Shown: positions 33,341 to 42,574, counted from the first letter of the stretch. The stretch is DNA of 64,000 nucleotides from Natrinema pallidum DSM 3751 (GCF_000337615.1 NZ_AOII01000107.1:2354-66353); one strand, 5' to 3'. Notes: generated from the letters alone by a model not told the origin. Numbers and translations are program-made.

Positions 33341-35788
33341 ATGGGGTACGAATCACGACCGTCAACGGACCCGTCCGCACCGGAAGCCGGCCCCTCGAGC
33401 GCGCGTTCGACGCGGCCGGCCAGCGACACTGCGACCTGTGACCTCTGTGGCCTTCCGACCCCCGCTGACCCGCTTACCGGGCCGGACGGTGACGGCACGT
33501 TCTGTTGTCGGGGCTGTCTCGAGGTCTCCCGAACGCTCGACCGGGCCGACGACGCGCCCGACGAGTCGGCCGTCAAATCGCGCCTGGACGAGTCGCAAGA
33601 CGAGGGCGGACTCGACGATCTCGACGGGGAAGACGCCTTCCTCGCCGTCGACGGCATGCATTGTTCGACCTGCGAGGCCTTCCTCGAGACGACCGCGGAG
33701 CGAACGGAGGGCGTCCTCGGGGCGACGGCCAGCTACGCGACGGATACGATCCGGCTCGTCTACGATCCCGATCGGATTTCGGCCGACGAACTGCCGGAAC
33801 TGATCTCCGGCCACGGCTACACCGCGTCCGACCGAGCGGCCGCGGGCGCGGAGACGGACCCCGACGACGGGCTCGCCCCGCTCTTGCTGGGTGGCTTCTT
33901 CGGGATGATGGTCATGGTGTGGTACGTCCTCTTCCTCTATCCCACCTACTTCGGCTACGAACCGGTCGCCGACTTCGGCGGCTACGCCGGCTCCTTTCTG
34001 GCGTCGAATATCTTGGTGTTCACCTCGTTTATCCTCTTTTACACCGGCTATCCCATCCTTCGCGGAGCGTACGTCAGTCTCCGCGCGGGCCGGCCGAACA
34101 TGGACCTCCTCGTCGCGACGGCCGCGGTGGGGTCGTACACCTTTAGCGCGGTCGCGACGCTGCTCGGACGGACCCACCTCTACTTCGACGTCACCGTCGC
34201 GATCGTCCTCGTCGTCACCGCGGGCACCCGTTACGAGCAGACGGTCAAGCGCCGCGCGACCGGCCTCCTCTCCGAACTGACCGAACGCCAGGTCGACGAC
34301 GCTCGCCTCGAGAGCGGCGAGACGGTGCCGCTCGAGGCCGTCGAGCCCGGCGACCGTCTTCTCGTCCGGCCGGGCGAGCGTGTACCACTGGACGGCGAGA
34401 TCGCGTCTGGAACCGCCGCGATCGACGAGTCGCTGGTGACCGGCGAGTCCCTGCCCGTCGAAAAAGCGCCAGGGGATTTCGTCCGCGGCGGGACGGTGGT
34501 CACGGACGCGCCGATCGTCCTCACGGTCGGCGACGAGGCCGAAAGCACGCTCGATCGACTCGTTTCCCTGCTCTGGTCGATTCAGAGCGCCCGGCCGGGC
34601 GTCCAGCGGCTCGCGGATAAACTCGCGACGATCTTCGTCCCGCTGGTCGTCGTCCTCGCCGTCGGTGCGGCGGTCATCTCGCTCGCGACCGGCTCGAGCC
34701 CGTCGGAGGCGTTGTTGCTCGGGCTTACCGTCGTGATCGTCTCCTGCCCGTGCGCGCTTGGGCTCGCGACGCCGCTCGCAATCGCCGCGGGCGTTCAAGC
34801 CGCCGCCGAGCGCGGCATCGTCGTCGCCACGGAGACGATCTTCGAGGACGCTCCGGCCGTCGATGTCGTCGTCCTCGATAAGACGGGCACGCTCACGACC
34901 GGCACGATGACCGTCGAACGGGTCCACACCGCCGACTCGATCGCGCCGGACGACCTGCTCCGGCGCGCCGGGACGCTCGAGGCGCTTTCCGAACATCCGA
35001 TCGCCGCCGCCGTCGCCGATGCCGCACCGAACACCGCGACCGACGACGCCACTGCCGGGGACGCGGTCGCGGCGTTCGAGCGGGCGGACCGCGGCGTCGC
35101 CGGGCGTGTCGAGGGCGAGCACATCACGGTCGGCCATCCCGAGTTCCTCCGCGAGCGCGGCCTAGACATCCCCGATGCGCTCGCGTCGCGCGTCACCGAC
35201 GCTCGCGAAGTCGGCCACGTGCCCGTCGCCGTCGGCTGGGATGGCCGGGTCCGCGGTGTGATCGCCGTCGGCGACTCGCCGCGCGCGGAACTGGACGACG
35301 CGCTCGAGGCGGTCGCCGCGGGTCGTGAGGTCGTCGTCCTCACCGGCGACGAGGGGCCGGCGGCGGCGGGGCTCCGCGAGTTGGACGGCGTCGACGAGGT
35401 CTTTGCCGGCGTCCCGCCGGAAGCGAAGGCCGAAACCGTCGATCGGCTCCGGGGACGCGGGACGGTCGCGATGGTCGGCGACGGGAGCAACGACGCGCCC
35501 GCGTTGGCCGCCGCCGATGTGGGGATCGCGATGGGCGGCGGGACGAAACTCGCGACCGACGCGGCCGACGCGGTGATCGTCGACGACGATCTCGAGGCCG
35601 TCGCCGAGACGTTCACCGTCGCGACGCGGACGCATCGACGGATCCGACAAAACCTCGGCTGGGCGTTCGCCTACAACGCGGTCGCGATTCCGCTCGCGGT
35701 CGCCGGGCTGCTGAACCCGCTGTTCGCCGCCGTCGCGATGGCAGCGAGCAGCGCGCTCGTCGTCTGTAACTCGGCGCGATCGATCTAG
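33341..35788 (+). CDS. ccoI: Copper-transporting P-type ATPase (CcoI/CopA-like)
   Basis: An 815-residue heavy-metal ATPase. The N-terminus has a cysteine motif CDLCG...FCCRGC (residues 33-59) typical of CcoI, then an HMA domain with GMHCSTC (about residue 105). The membrane metal motif is SCPCALGLATP, phosphorylation DKTGTLT, actuator TGES, and hinge GDGSNDAPALAAADVGIAMGGG in shorter parts. It moves Cu+ across the membrane using ATP. Next to an oxidase it most likely supplies copper for the enzyme rather than detoxifying. Its start is one nt after the stop of the SafE-like gene. Confidence 0.92.
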   Translation: MGYESRPSTDPSAPEAGPSSARSTRPASDTATCDLCGLPTPADPLTGPDGDGTFCCRGCLEVSRTLDRADDAPDESAVKSRLDESQDEGGLDDLDGEDAFLAVDGMHCSTCEAFLETTAERTEGVLGATASYATDTIRLVYDPDRISADELPELISGHGYTASDRAAAGAETDPDDGLAPLLLGGFFGMMVMVWYVLFLYPTYFGYEPVADFGGYAGSFLASNILVFTSFILFYTGYPILRGAYVSLRAGRPNMDLLVATAAVGSYTFSAVATLLGRTHLYFDVTVAIVLVVTAGTRYEQTVKRRATGLLSELTERQVDDARLESGETVPLEAVEPGDRLLVRPGERVPLDGEIASGTAAIDESLVTGESLPVEKAPGDFVRGGTVVTDAPIVLTVGDEAESTLDRLVSLLWSIQSARPGVQRLADKLATIFVPLVVVLAVGAAVISLATGSSPSEALLLGLTVVIVSCPCALGLATPLAIAAGVQAAAERGIVVATETIFEDAPAVDVVVLDKTGTLTTGTMTVERVHTADSIAPDDLLRRAGTLEALSEHPIAAAVADAAPNTATDDATAGDAVAAFERADRGVAGRVEGEHITVGHPEFLRERGLDIPDALASRVTDAREVGHVPVAVGWDGRVRGVIAVGDSPRAELDDALEAVAAGREVVVLTGDEGPAAAGLRELDGVDEVFAGVPPEAKAETVDRLRGRGTVAMVGDGSNDAPALAAADVGIAMGGGTKLATDAADAVIVDDDLEAVAETFTVATRTHRRIRQNLGWAFAYNAVAIPLAVAGLLNPLFAAVAMAASSALVVCNSARSI

Positions 35789-35809
35789 ACCGGACCGACG
35801 ACGGAGCGC

Positions 35810-36043
35810 TTATGCGTCGTCGTCGGCCGTTACGACCCGTTCGACCGCCCGGCGCTCCCCGTCCTCATAGACGTAGGTCGTCCCGTCGTCCTCGTCGCGC
35901 GTCCGTCGATGGCTGCCGTCGCAGAACGGAAACGACTCCGAAAGCCCGCACTGACAGACAGCGATATCGCCCTTTTCATCGTCGAGGTCCGACGGCTCGA
36001 GTTTCCGTGGGCCGGTCTCCTCGAGTTCGACGAGTCGTGTCAT
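35810..36043 (-). CDS. CDGSH-type iron-sulfur protein
   Basis: A 77-residue protein with the complete CDGSH motif VCQCGLSESFPFCDGSH (about residues 30-46), whose three Cys and one His bind a 2Fe-2S cluster. The start MTRLVELEETGPRKLEPSDL is family-like; 44 further upstream codons are not. Such proteins are small redox or iron-sulfur carriers in the cytoplasm. It converges with the copper ATPase. Confidence 0.92.
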   Translation of the reverse strand: MTRLVELEETGPRKLEPSDLDDEKGDIAVCQCGLSESFPFCDGSHRRTRDEDDGTTYVYEDGERRAVERVVTADDDA

Positions 36044-36240
36044 CGAACGCTTTTCCGCCCGCTCACGCCAAAAGTGATTCGACGGTCTCGAGCACGGGAC
36101 CGTCGTGGCCGTTTCGCTGGCGAGCGGTCGGTTTGGCCGTCCGCGGTGCGATCCGGTCACGGGGTCCGATGCCATATCACACGCCTTTCGGGAACGGCAA
36201 GGTTCTTAGTACCGGTCTCGGATATCGAAACGAGAACAGT

Positions 36241-36531
36241 ATGTCCTCCGCCGCGGCAATGCCGACTGCGCTCGCGCTCGCGGTCGTCAAGACGCTCGTC
36301 CTCCTCGTCGGCGGCGTTATCACGTTCTTCGCGTACAAGGCCTACCGGCGAACCCGACAGCCGGCGCTTGGCTATCTCTCGCTTGGGTTCGGCCTCGTCA
36401 CGCTCGGGCTGGTCCTCGCCGGAATGCTGTACGAAATCCTCGACGTCCCGCTGATGACCGGTATCCTGCTCGAGAGTCTGCTCGTCCTGGCCGGCTTCCT
36501 CGTTATCGCCCGTTCGCTTTACGTCACCTGA
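36241..36531 (+). CDS. DUF7521-like membrane protein
   Basis: A 96-residue protein with three transmembrane helices (VVKTLVLLVGGVITFFAY, LGYLSLGFGLVTLGLVLAGM, ILLESLLVLAGFLVIA) and a short basic loop KAYRRTRQP after the first. I recall this arrangement as the DUF7521 family of haloarchaea, often next to regulators; none is adjacent here. TTCTTAGTA about 30-37 nt before the ATG could be its TATA box. Function unknown. Confidence 0.75.
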   Translation: MSSAAAMPTALALAVVKTLVLLVGGVITFFAYKAYRRTRQPALGYLSLGFGLVTLGLVLAGMLYEILDVPLMTGILLESLLVLAGFLVIARSLYVT

Positions 36532-36937
36532 ACTGCGTTCGATCCATCGAACGGACGGTGCCCGTCTCGTCGCGGCTCACTTACTGCCAACCCTTAGCGG
36601 AGCGTCCGGCCCGAACAGCGAACCCACCAAATTCTTTTGGGAATACTGGTATGTGTGTTGCCGTGAAACAACCGCGGCACGGCAGGAGAGACGGCACTGG
36701 CCCATGGAGCTCGACCTGCCGTCGTACCCCCCTTCCTCCCGTCCGCGACGACTCGTCCCATCGAAGTCCCGGCCCGTCCGACTCGACCGACGGTGACGAC
36801 CTCCTGTGCCGATCACCCAGAGGTAAGTACGTCCCGACTCGAGTAGGGGCTATGCAAGCCGATTTCGACTGCGCAACGGCAGCCGACGGTCGCGGCTCGA
36901 GTCGTTCGTTCCGTTTCATGTTCCCGAGTGATCCGTC
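36532..36937. other. Intergenic region
   Basis: About 405 nt. The frames here give Arg/Pro/Ser-rich translations without family resemblance, so no gene is called. CAAATTCTTTTGGGAATACTG around 36630-36650 is an unusually AT-rich island that could hold a promoter for an unrecognised RNA, but nothing more can be said. Confidence 0.35.
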
Positions 36938-38122
36938 ATGAGCGGGTCCGACGATCCCGAACTGGCCGTCGGCGCGGATGCGTTCGCGGACCGAGGCGCG
37001 GGTCTCGAGGTCGCCGTCGTCGGCGCGGGGGCCGTCGGCGCGACTGCGGCCTACGACCTCGCGAGCGAGGGTGCGGACGTGACCCTCTACGACCGCGGGT
37101 CCGTCGCGAGCGATGCGAGCGGGCGAGCGGCGGGAATCTGCTACGACGCCTTCGCTGACGGACTCGACGCCGCCATCGCGAACGACGCGCTCGAACGGTT
37201 CCGTGCCTTCTCGGGCGATGACACCTTCCCGTTCGTCGAGTGTCCCTACGTCTGGCTCGCTCGCGAGAACGACGCGGACAGGGCCGATGCGATCCGCGAG
37301 CAGGTGCGTCGCATGCAGGACAACGACGTCGTCGCCTTCGAAATGGACGGTGATGCGCTCGGGGAGCGCTTTGCCGCCCTGCGGACGGACGACATCGCAG
37401 TTGCGGGGGTCGCCGGCGGGGCGGGCTACACCGACCCGGCCCGGTATACGGCCTGCCTCGCGGCTGCGGCCACCGGTGCCGGCGCAACCCTCGAGACCGA
37501 CACGCCGGTCGAGGTACGGGCCGACCCTCCCCGCGTCGTCCGTCCGGACGGCGCAGTCCACGAGGCCGACGCCGTCCTGGTGGCCGCCGGGGCCCGAACG
37601 AAAGCACTGCTCGCGGACGCGGGGCTCTCCATCGCAATGAAACCCTACCGCGTGCAGGCGCTCGTCGCCGACGGTGACTTCGCGGAGCCGATGTGTTACG
37701 ATGCGACCGGCGACTTCTACCTGCGGCCCCACCCCGACGGCTTCCTCGCGGGCGACGGCACCGAAGAACGCGAGGCCGATCCCGACGCGTACGATCGCAG
37801 TGCCGACCCGACGTTCGCGGCCGATCTCAGCGAACGGATCACACACCGGGTTCCGAGCGTTGCGGACAGCGACCTCGAGCGGGCGTGGGCCGGACTCTGT
37901 ACGGCGACGCCGGATCGGGACCCGCTGGTCGGAGCGCTTGCGGACGGGCTCTACGTCGCGACCGGGTTCCAGGGCCACGGCTTCATGCGTGCGCCGGCGA
38001 TCGGCGAGCGGATCGCGGAAGAAATACTCGGCGGGTCGGGAATCGACGCTTTCGACCCGACCCGGTTCGACGGCGACGAGACGTTCGATGTCGTCGAGGG
38101 AATGACGCTCGATCGGGACTGA
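36938..38122 (+). CDS. FAD-dependent oxidoreductase (DAO family)
   Basis: A 394-residue flavoenzyme of the D-amino acid oxidase/glycine-sarcosine oxidase family. After 22 acidic residues the FAD-binding motif EVAVVGAGAVGATAAYDLAS begins the Rossmann fold. RAAGICYDAF follows, and GLYVATGFQGHGFMRAPAIG near the C-terminus is the second flavin-contact motif. It should oxidise an amine or amino acid; the substrate is unknown. Single gene, convergent with Hsp20. Confidence 0.88.
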   Translation: MSGSDDPELAVGADAFADRGAGLEVAVVGAGAVGATAAYDLASEGADVTLYDRGSVASDASGRAAGICYDAFADGLDAAIANDALERFRAFSGDDTFPFVECPYVWLARENDADRADAIREQVRRMQDNDVVAFEMDGDALGERFAALRTDDIAVAGVAGGAGYTDPARYTACLAAAATGAGATLETDTPVEVRADPPRVVRPDGAVHEADAVLVAAGARTKALLADAGLSIAMKPYRVQALVADGDFAEPMCYDATGDFYLRPHPDGFLAGDGTEEREADPDAYDRSADPTFAADLSERITHRVPSVADSDLERAWAGLCTATPDRDPLVGALADGLYVATGFQGHGFMRAPAIGERIAEEILGGSGIDAFDPTRFDGDETFDVVEGMTLDRD

Positions 38123-38123
38123 G

Positions 38124-38597
38124 TCAGTCGTCGATGGCGACCGGTTCCGTTTCGGTATCCGAATCCCGTTCGCGGTCCGTTTCGGCCTCCGACTCGCCGC
38201 TCTCCGCGGTACTTCCGACCGATGATCCCTTCGGCAGTTCGACGCGCAACGTTCCCGTTTCGCTGAGTCGCGCCGTGCCGGCGTCCGGATCGACGACCGC
38301 GTCGGGCGGGAGTTCCGCTTCACCGTTCAGCGACATTCCGCGACCGGGGAACCGTCTCTCGTACCCCTCGTGGAACTGCCGGAACCGGTCGATGCGAATC
38401 TTGACGTGTCCGTCGAGGTAGCGGACCTGCACGTCGTCCGGTTCGGCTCCGGGCGCGTCGAAGACGACGCGATACGAGGTGTCGTTCTCGAGGATGTCGA
38501 CGGGAAGGGATCGGTGACTCTGGACGCGACCGTTCGCGCGACCGATCTGTCGGTAGAGCATGTTTCCGACGGATTTCCCGAGTTCTTTGAGGCTCAC
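38124..38597 (-). CDS. Hsp20 (alpha-crystallin) family protein
   Basis: A 157-residue small heat shock protein-like protein. The alpha-crystallin domain spans about residues 30-125: LPVDILENDTSYRVVFDAPG, DDVQVRYLDGHVKIRID and TLRVELPKG are typical. The tail after residue 128 is Ser/Asp/Glu-rich. It begins with GTG, because an in-frame stop lies three codons upstream. GAGGTGA six nt before this GTG is a near-perfect Shine-Dalgarno sequence, rare among the genes here. It likely forms oligomers that hold unfolding proteins; relatedness to GvpH-type proteins is also possible. Confidence 0.85.
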   Translation of the reverse strand: MSLKELGKSVGNMLYRQIGRANGRVQSHRSLPVDILENDTSYRVVFDAPGAEPDDVQVRYLDGHVKIRIDRFRQFHEGYERRFPGRGMSLNGEAELPPDAVVDPDAGTARLSETGTLRVELPKGSSVGSTAESGESEAETDRERDSDTETEPVAIDD

Positions 38598-38803
38598 GGA
38601 GGCTCACCTCGGGTGGTGTGGACGGCGCTGACGGCGGCCGCGGGGACCGAGAGAAAGGTCTGGGAGTTCATGGCAGACATGGCCGTACGGACGGCTACGG
38701 CAGCTGCGTTGATATCTCTTTCGTCGGGATCAAAAGAAAGGTCTGACGAGGGTGCCTGGACTCGGGTCGTGCTCGTCGGGATGGGGGACCGGGCGAACAC
38801 CGC

Positions 38804-38962
38804 TCAGAGTTCGACCCGCTCGAGGCAGTCGGTCCCGCCACAGACCGGACACGACAGGTCCGAGACGTCGAAGTCGTCGGGAACGTCGTAGGTGTAGTGG
38901 TTCTCGAAGATATCGAGAAAACAGTCCGAAGCGGTACAGACGATCTCTTCCGTCGGAGGCAT
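38804..38962 (-). CDS. DUF7559-like 52-residue zinc-ribbon protein
   Basis: A short gene read directly from the minus strand: MPPTEEIVCTASDCFLDIFE, then HYTYDVPDDFDVSDLSCPVC, then GGTDCLERVEL. Two cysteine pairs (C-x4-C and CPVC) plus a further Cys suggest a zinc ribbon. I recall a haloarchaeal family (DUF7559) with the same MPPT start and CPxCGGTD ending. All 52 codons are open and GC-rich at third positions. It lies upstream of Hsp20 on the same strand after about 200 nt. The function is unknown. Confidence 0.8.
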   Translation of the reverse strand: MPPTEEIVCTASDCFLDIFENHYTYDVPDDFDVSDLSCPVCGGTDCLERVEL

Positions 38963-39070
38963 ATCGGCCCTTGGCGGGCCGAACTAATCAACATTGGCTT
39001 CACCCCCGGTGACTGCAGGCAGTGCGCCCGTTTGTGGAGGCTCGGGACCGTTTGCGGCTTTCGGTTGCGG

Positions 39071-40318
39071 TCACTCGGACGGCAATTCGACATCCGATGC
39101 AAGCCGATTGATGACCGCCGGTCCCTCGCGATCCCTGACGACCAGTCCAGCGTCCGCCAGCGACGTGAGATGGTGGCTTATCGTGCTCGGGTCCCGATCG
39201 AGTTCGTCCGCGAGCGTCGTCGTCTGTGCCGGCCCGCGCTCGGCCAGCACTTCGAGTATCCGTCGGGTCGCCGGCTTCTCGAGTGCGGTCCGGAGCGCGA
39301 TGTCGACTTCGTCTGTCGCGTCGGTCCGATAGTAACACCGCTTACCCTGGACCTTCTCCGAACGAAGCAGCGTCTCCTCCTCGAGAATGCGGAGGTGGTG
39401 CCGAACCGTCGACAGCGATGCGTCGGTCGCGGCCGCGAGTTCGGAGAGGGAGATCCCGGGATCGTCTCCGACCACTCGATAGATTTCCGCCCGGGACTCG
39501 TGTGCGAGCGGATCGGAGTCGTCGAACCGGCTGTATCGGAACAGCGACCCGAGATATCGCCACCAGTCGTCGGTACTGGCCCGCTCGAGGGACAGCCGTG
39601 CTAGCCGAGCCGTTCCGCCGAGCGACGACCGTCCGACGACGAGTGGCGTGCGTCCGACCGCCGAGGCGTTGACAGCGGTTGCCGTGAGCAGGGTCGCAAG
39701 CGCAGTCCTAGCCGCGTCGCCCCGACTCGGCGATGTCTCCGGCGTCGACTCGTCACCCTCGTCGGCGTTCGTTTCGCTGGGTCCCGTCACCGTCGTGACG
39801 GGGTCACTCCTCTCGCCGAACGCGGGGTCGGTTCCGCTGCTATCGGACGGGAGGTCAGTCGTGTTGTTCAAGTCGCTAGCATCGTCGGAGACGTTCGAAC
39901 CGCCGGCGGTATTGGAGTCATCCGACCCGCGGAGACCATCTCCGTTGCTTGTATCGTCGGAGTTGTCAGAACCATCGAGACTGTCGGTGGAATCAGGGGA
40001 ATCGGAGGCGTCGGAAGGATCGGATTCGTCGGGACTGTCAGCGGAATCAGGGGAATCGGAGGCGTCGGCGGAATCTGAGGTATCGGACTCGTCGGGACTG
40101 TCGGTGGAATCAGGGGGATCGGAGGCGTCGGAAGGATCGGACACGTCCGGGGTGTCTTGGATCGCGAGTGGCGAACGGATGTCGTCCATGCGGTTTAGCG
40201 CCTTTCCGGTCTCGAGGCCGACGGTTGCCGTTGCTCCCGCAGTGAGCGTTGTCGCGAGGAGGACCGCGACGATACTCGCGCGGAGTATCGATCGGAGCGC
40301 TGTTCTTCTGGTCATCAT
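39071..40318 (-). CDS. Membrane-anchored regulator with two winged-helix domains and Asp/Ser repeats
   Basis: A 415-residue protein. Residues 11-34 are a signal or membrane segment (ILRASIVAVLLATTLTAG). Residues 61-122 are a repeat of DPSDASDSPDSTDSPDES-like units. A second, weaker hydrophobic stretch at 202-230 (ALATLLTATAVNASAVG) would return the chain to the cytoplasm. Residues 275-335 and 350-410 are two winged helices (LSELAAATDASLSTVRHHLR; TLADELDRDPSTISHHLTSL). Thus a surface-exposed acidic loop may be linked to a DNA-binding output. The start is the first of two adjacent ATGs. Targets and signal are unknown. Confidence 0.75.
   Translation of the reverse strand: MMTRRTALRSILRASIVAVLLATTLTAGATATVGLETGKALNRMDDIRSPLAIQDTPDVSDPSDASDPPDSTDSPDESDTSDSADASDSPDSADSPDESDPSDASDSPDSTDSLDGSDNSDDTSNGDGLRGSDDSNTAGGSNVSDDASDLNNTTDLPSDSSGTDPAFGERSDPVTTVTGPSETNADEGDESTPETSPSRGDAARTALATLLTATAVNASAVGRTPLVVGRSSLGGTARLARLSLERASTDDWWRYLGSLFRYSRFDDSDPLAHESRAEIYRVVGDDPGISLSELAAATDASLSTVRHHLRILEEETLLRSEKVQGKRCYYRTDATDEVDIALRTALEKPATRRILEVLAERGPAQTTTLADELDRDPSTISHHLTSLADAGLVVRDREGPAVINRLASDVELPSE
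39953..40138 (-). repeat. Tandem coding repeat (Asp-Ser-Pro units)
   Basis: About three imperfect units of 54-63 nt inside the preceding gene, encoding 18-21 residue units (DPSDASDPPDSTDSPDES; a longer middle unit; DPSDASDSPDSTDSLDGS). Unit lengths are multiples of three, so copy number can vary without breaking the frame. Not a CRISPR: there are no unique spacers. Confidence 0.7.
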
Positions 40319-40746
40319 ACTCGAGGGTCCGTCCGTGGGTCGTCCGCGGTTCGTGAGCGTGCCGTCTGAACGACGGGTCTCCGGTCGTGAAACTGGCCGG
40401 TGGCCCGGCGGCACGGCTCACTGTGGAGGGGACGGATCAGCGGGCGGTACCATCGGGGGAGCGGAGACGGGCGGACGCACCGCTCGCCTGTCCACGGACT
40501 GCCGTCCCGTCCGTTTCGACCACTTCGGTTGTTAGATACAATCCACTCCCGATGCATTAAACTACTGCAACCGGACGATGTCGGTCGGTGACGGGCGTGG
40601 CCACCCCCTGACGCGCGCAGCGCCGCGTGGGCAGTGCCACGGACTCACGACCGCACTTAGCGCGATCGACGACCGCCGATCGACCGCTCGAGGCGGACCG
40701 ACGGCGTGTAGTCACCGTTTTATCGCTTGAGGCGCTATCGAGAGCC
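40319..40746. other. Divergent intergenic region
   Basis: About 430 nt between the membrane-anchored regulator and the radical SAM gene. GTTTTATCGC about 20-28 nt before the radical SAM ATG is a clear TATA box (leaderless). An AT-rich stretch TTGTTAGATACAATCC around 40530 may hold the regulator's promoter. No gene is recognised. Confidence 0.45.
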
Positions 40747-42474
40747 ATGACTGACCCCGAGACGCTGTCGGTGACGATCGTCGACGGCTACGTCGACGAG
40801 CCCGCACACTTCGGGGTGCCGCCGTACATCTCGACGTACCCCCGATACGCGGCCGGCGCGCTCGTCGACGCGGGCGTTCCGCGCGATCAGATCACGTATC
40901 ACACGATCGACAGGCTTCGCGACCAGCCCGACTACTGGCGGGATGTCGATGAGGCCGATCTCATGATTTACCTGGGCGGGATGACCGTTCCCGGCAAGTA
41001 CGTCGGCGGCACCCCGGCCGAACCCGACGAGGTCCGCAAACTGGCCTGGACCGCCACCGGGACGAGCCTGATGGGCGGGCCGGTCAAGTTCGGCGTCGGC
41101 GAGGAAAACGCCGGCGCGACCGAAACCGAGCGTCAGGACCTCGATTTCGATTTCGTCGCCAAAGGTGACGTCGAGGCCGCCGTCCACGACCTCGTCGACA
41201 GCGGTCTCGAGGGATTCAACAACCGAATGCGCGACCTCGACGAAGTGTCGCGGTGGGCCCAGCAGGGTGCGTTCATCGTCGAACAGCATCCGAATCATCC
41301 GGCACACCTCATCTGCGAACTCGAGACCTCGCGGGGCTGTGCGTATCGCTGTTCGTTCTGTACGGAACCGCTGTACGGCAACCCCGAGTTCCGGCCGCCG
41401 CCGACGGTCGTCGGCGAGGTCGATGCCCTCTCTGACTACGGCGTCAAACACTTCCGGATCGGTCGACAGGCCGATATCCTCGCCTACGGCGGCGACGGCG
41501 AGGCTCCTAACCCCGACGCCGTGCGCCAACTCTACAGCGGCATCCGCGAGGTCGCGCCCGACCTCGAGACGCTCCACCTGGACAACATGAATCCCATCAC
41601 GATCGTGAACTGGCCCGAGAAGAGCCGGGAGGGGATTCGGATCATCGCCGAGCACAACACGCCCGGCGACACGGCTGCGTTCGGCCTCGAGTCGGCCGAT
41701 CCCGTCGTCCAGGAGGAGAACAACCTGAACGTCACCGCCGAGGAGTGTTTCGAGGCGGTCAGGATCGTCAACGAGGCGGCCGGGTGGCGGCCCGGGGAGG
41801 ACCCCGCAGACGCGCCCACGTTCGGCGACGGCGCGCCGCGCCGACTCCCCAAGCTCCTCCCCGGGATCAACCTCCTGCACGGGCTCAAGGGCGAGCGCGA
41901 GGAGACCTACGAACGCAACCGTGCGTTCCTCCAGCGGGTGTACGACGAGGGCTACATGCTCCGTCGGATCAACATCCGGCAAGTGATGGCCTTCGACGGG
42001 ACCGACATGAGCGATACGGGAGCCGAGATCGCACACGACCACAAACAGCTGTTCAAACGCTACAAAAAGCGGGTCCGCGAGGAGATCGATAACCCGATGC
42101 TCGAACGAGTCGCGCCGCCGGGAACCGTCCTGCCGGACGTCCACCTCGAATACCATCAGGACGGCACGACCTTCGGCCGCCAGCTCGGGACCTACCCGCT
42201 GCTCGTCGGGGTGCCGGGCGAACGCGAACTGGGCCGGACGATCGACGTCGCGGTCGTCGACCACGGCTACCGTTCGGTAACCGGCGTCCCCTACCCGCTC
42301 GATCTCAACGCGGCTTCGATGAACGAACTCACCGCCATCCCCGGCATCGGCGACAGCACCGCCGGCGACATCGTCGTCAACCGTCCCTACGAGTCGATCG
42401 CCGATGCCGATCTCGGGACGGCGTTCGATCTCTCCCAGTTCGTTACGACCCGATCGCTCGAGTCCGCGGACTGA
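40747..42474 (+). CDS. Radical SAM protein with C-terminal helix-hairpin-helix
   Basis: A 575-residue iron-sulfur enzyme. The radical SAM motif is CAYRCSFC (about residue 200), preceded by ELETSRG. The N-terminal 170 residues form a B12-binding-like region (MTDPETLSVTIVDGYVDEP, YPRYAAGALVDAGV). The C-terminal DLNAASMNELTAIPGIGDST is a helix-hairpin-helix, a nucleic-acid or protein contact module. This resembles archaeal radical SAM proteins of unknown reaction. ATG chosen at the TATA box distance of a leaderless mRNA; 40 upstream in-frame codons are rejected. Confidence 0.85.
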   Translation: MTDPETLSVTIVDGYVDEPAHFGVPPYISTYPRYAAGALVDAGVPRDQITYHTIDRLRDQPDYWRDVDEADLMIYLGGMTVPGKYVGGTPAEPDEVRKLAWTATGTSLMGGPVKFGVGEENAGATETERQDLDFDFVAKGDVEAAVHDLVDSGLEGFNNRMRDLDEVSRWAQQGAFIVEQHPNHPAHLICELETSRGCAYRCSFCTEPLYGNPEFRPPPTVVGEVDALSDYGVKHFRIGRQADILAYGGDGEAPNPDAVRQLYSGIREVAPDLETLHLDNMNPITIVNWPEKSREGIRIIAEHNTPGDTAAFGLESADPVVQEENNLNVTAEECFEAVRIVNEAAGWRPGEDPADAPTFGDGAPRRLPKLLPGINLLHGLKGEREETYERNRAFLQRVYDEGYMLRRINIRQVMAFDGTDMSDTGAEIAHDHKQLFKRYKKRVREEIDNPMLERVAPPGTVLPDVHLEYHQDGTTFGRQLGTYPLLVGVPGERELGRTIDVAVVDHGYRSVTGVPYPLDLNAASMNELTAIPGIGDSTAGDIVVNRPYESIADADLGTAFDLSQFVTTRSLESAD

Positions 42475-42574
42475 ACCTCGTAGTCCGGTCGAACCGCGTC
42501 GCCTGCCAACCGACGACACGGTGTCGGTAGTTCTATTATGGAGGCGGATCTGAGGTGAAATCGAGGGTCTGCCT

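Noticed and set aside
33362-35137. Minus-strand frame of 591 codons opposite the copper ATPase
   Set aside because: Shadow of the ATPase gene, which has every P-type motif.
36651-36941. Frame beginning MCVAVKQPRH before the FAD oxidoreductase
   Set aside because: Composition is that of out-of-frame DNA and it overlaps the start of the oxidoreductase; no family resemblance.
39953-40138. Regular short repeats that might be a CRISPR array
   Set aside because: Units are adjacent, in frame and code for Asp/Ser repeats; there are no spacers and no cas genes nearby.
40735-42519. Minus-strand frame of 594 codons opposite the radical SAM gene
   Set aside because: Shadow; the plus strand carries the CxxxCxxC enzyme.
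42538-42558. Tiny upstream frame MEADLR before the TRAM gene
   Set aside because: It would lie at or before the expected transcription start, so an upstream-ORF role is unlikely.
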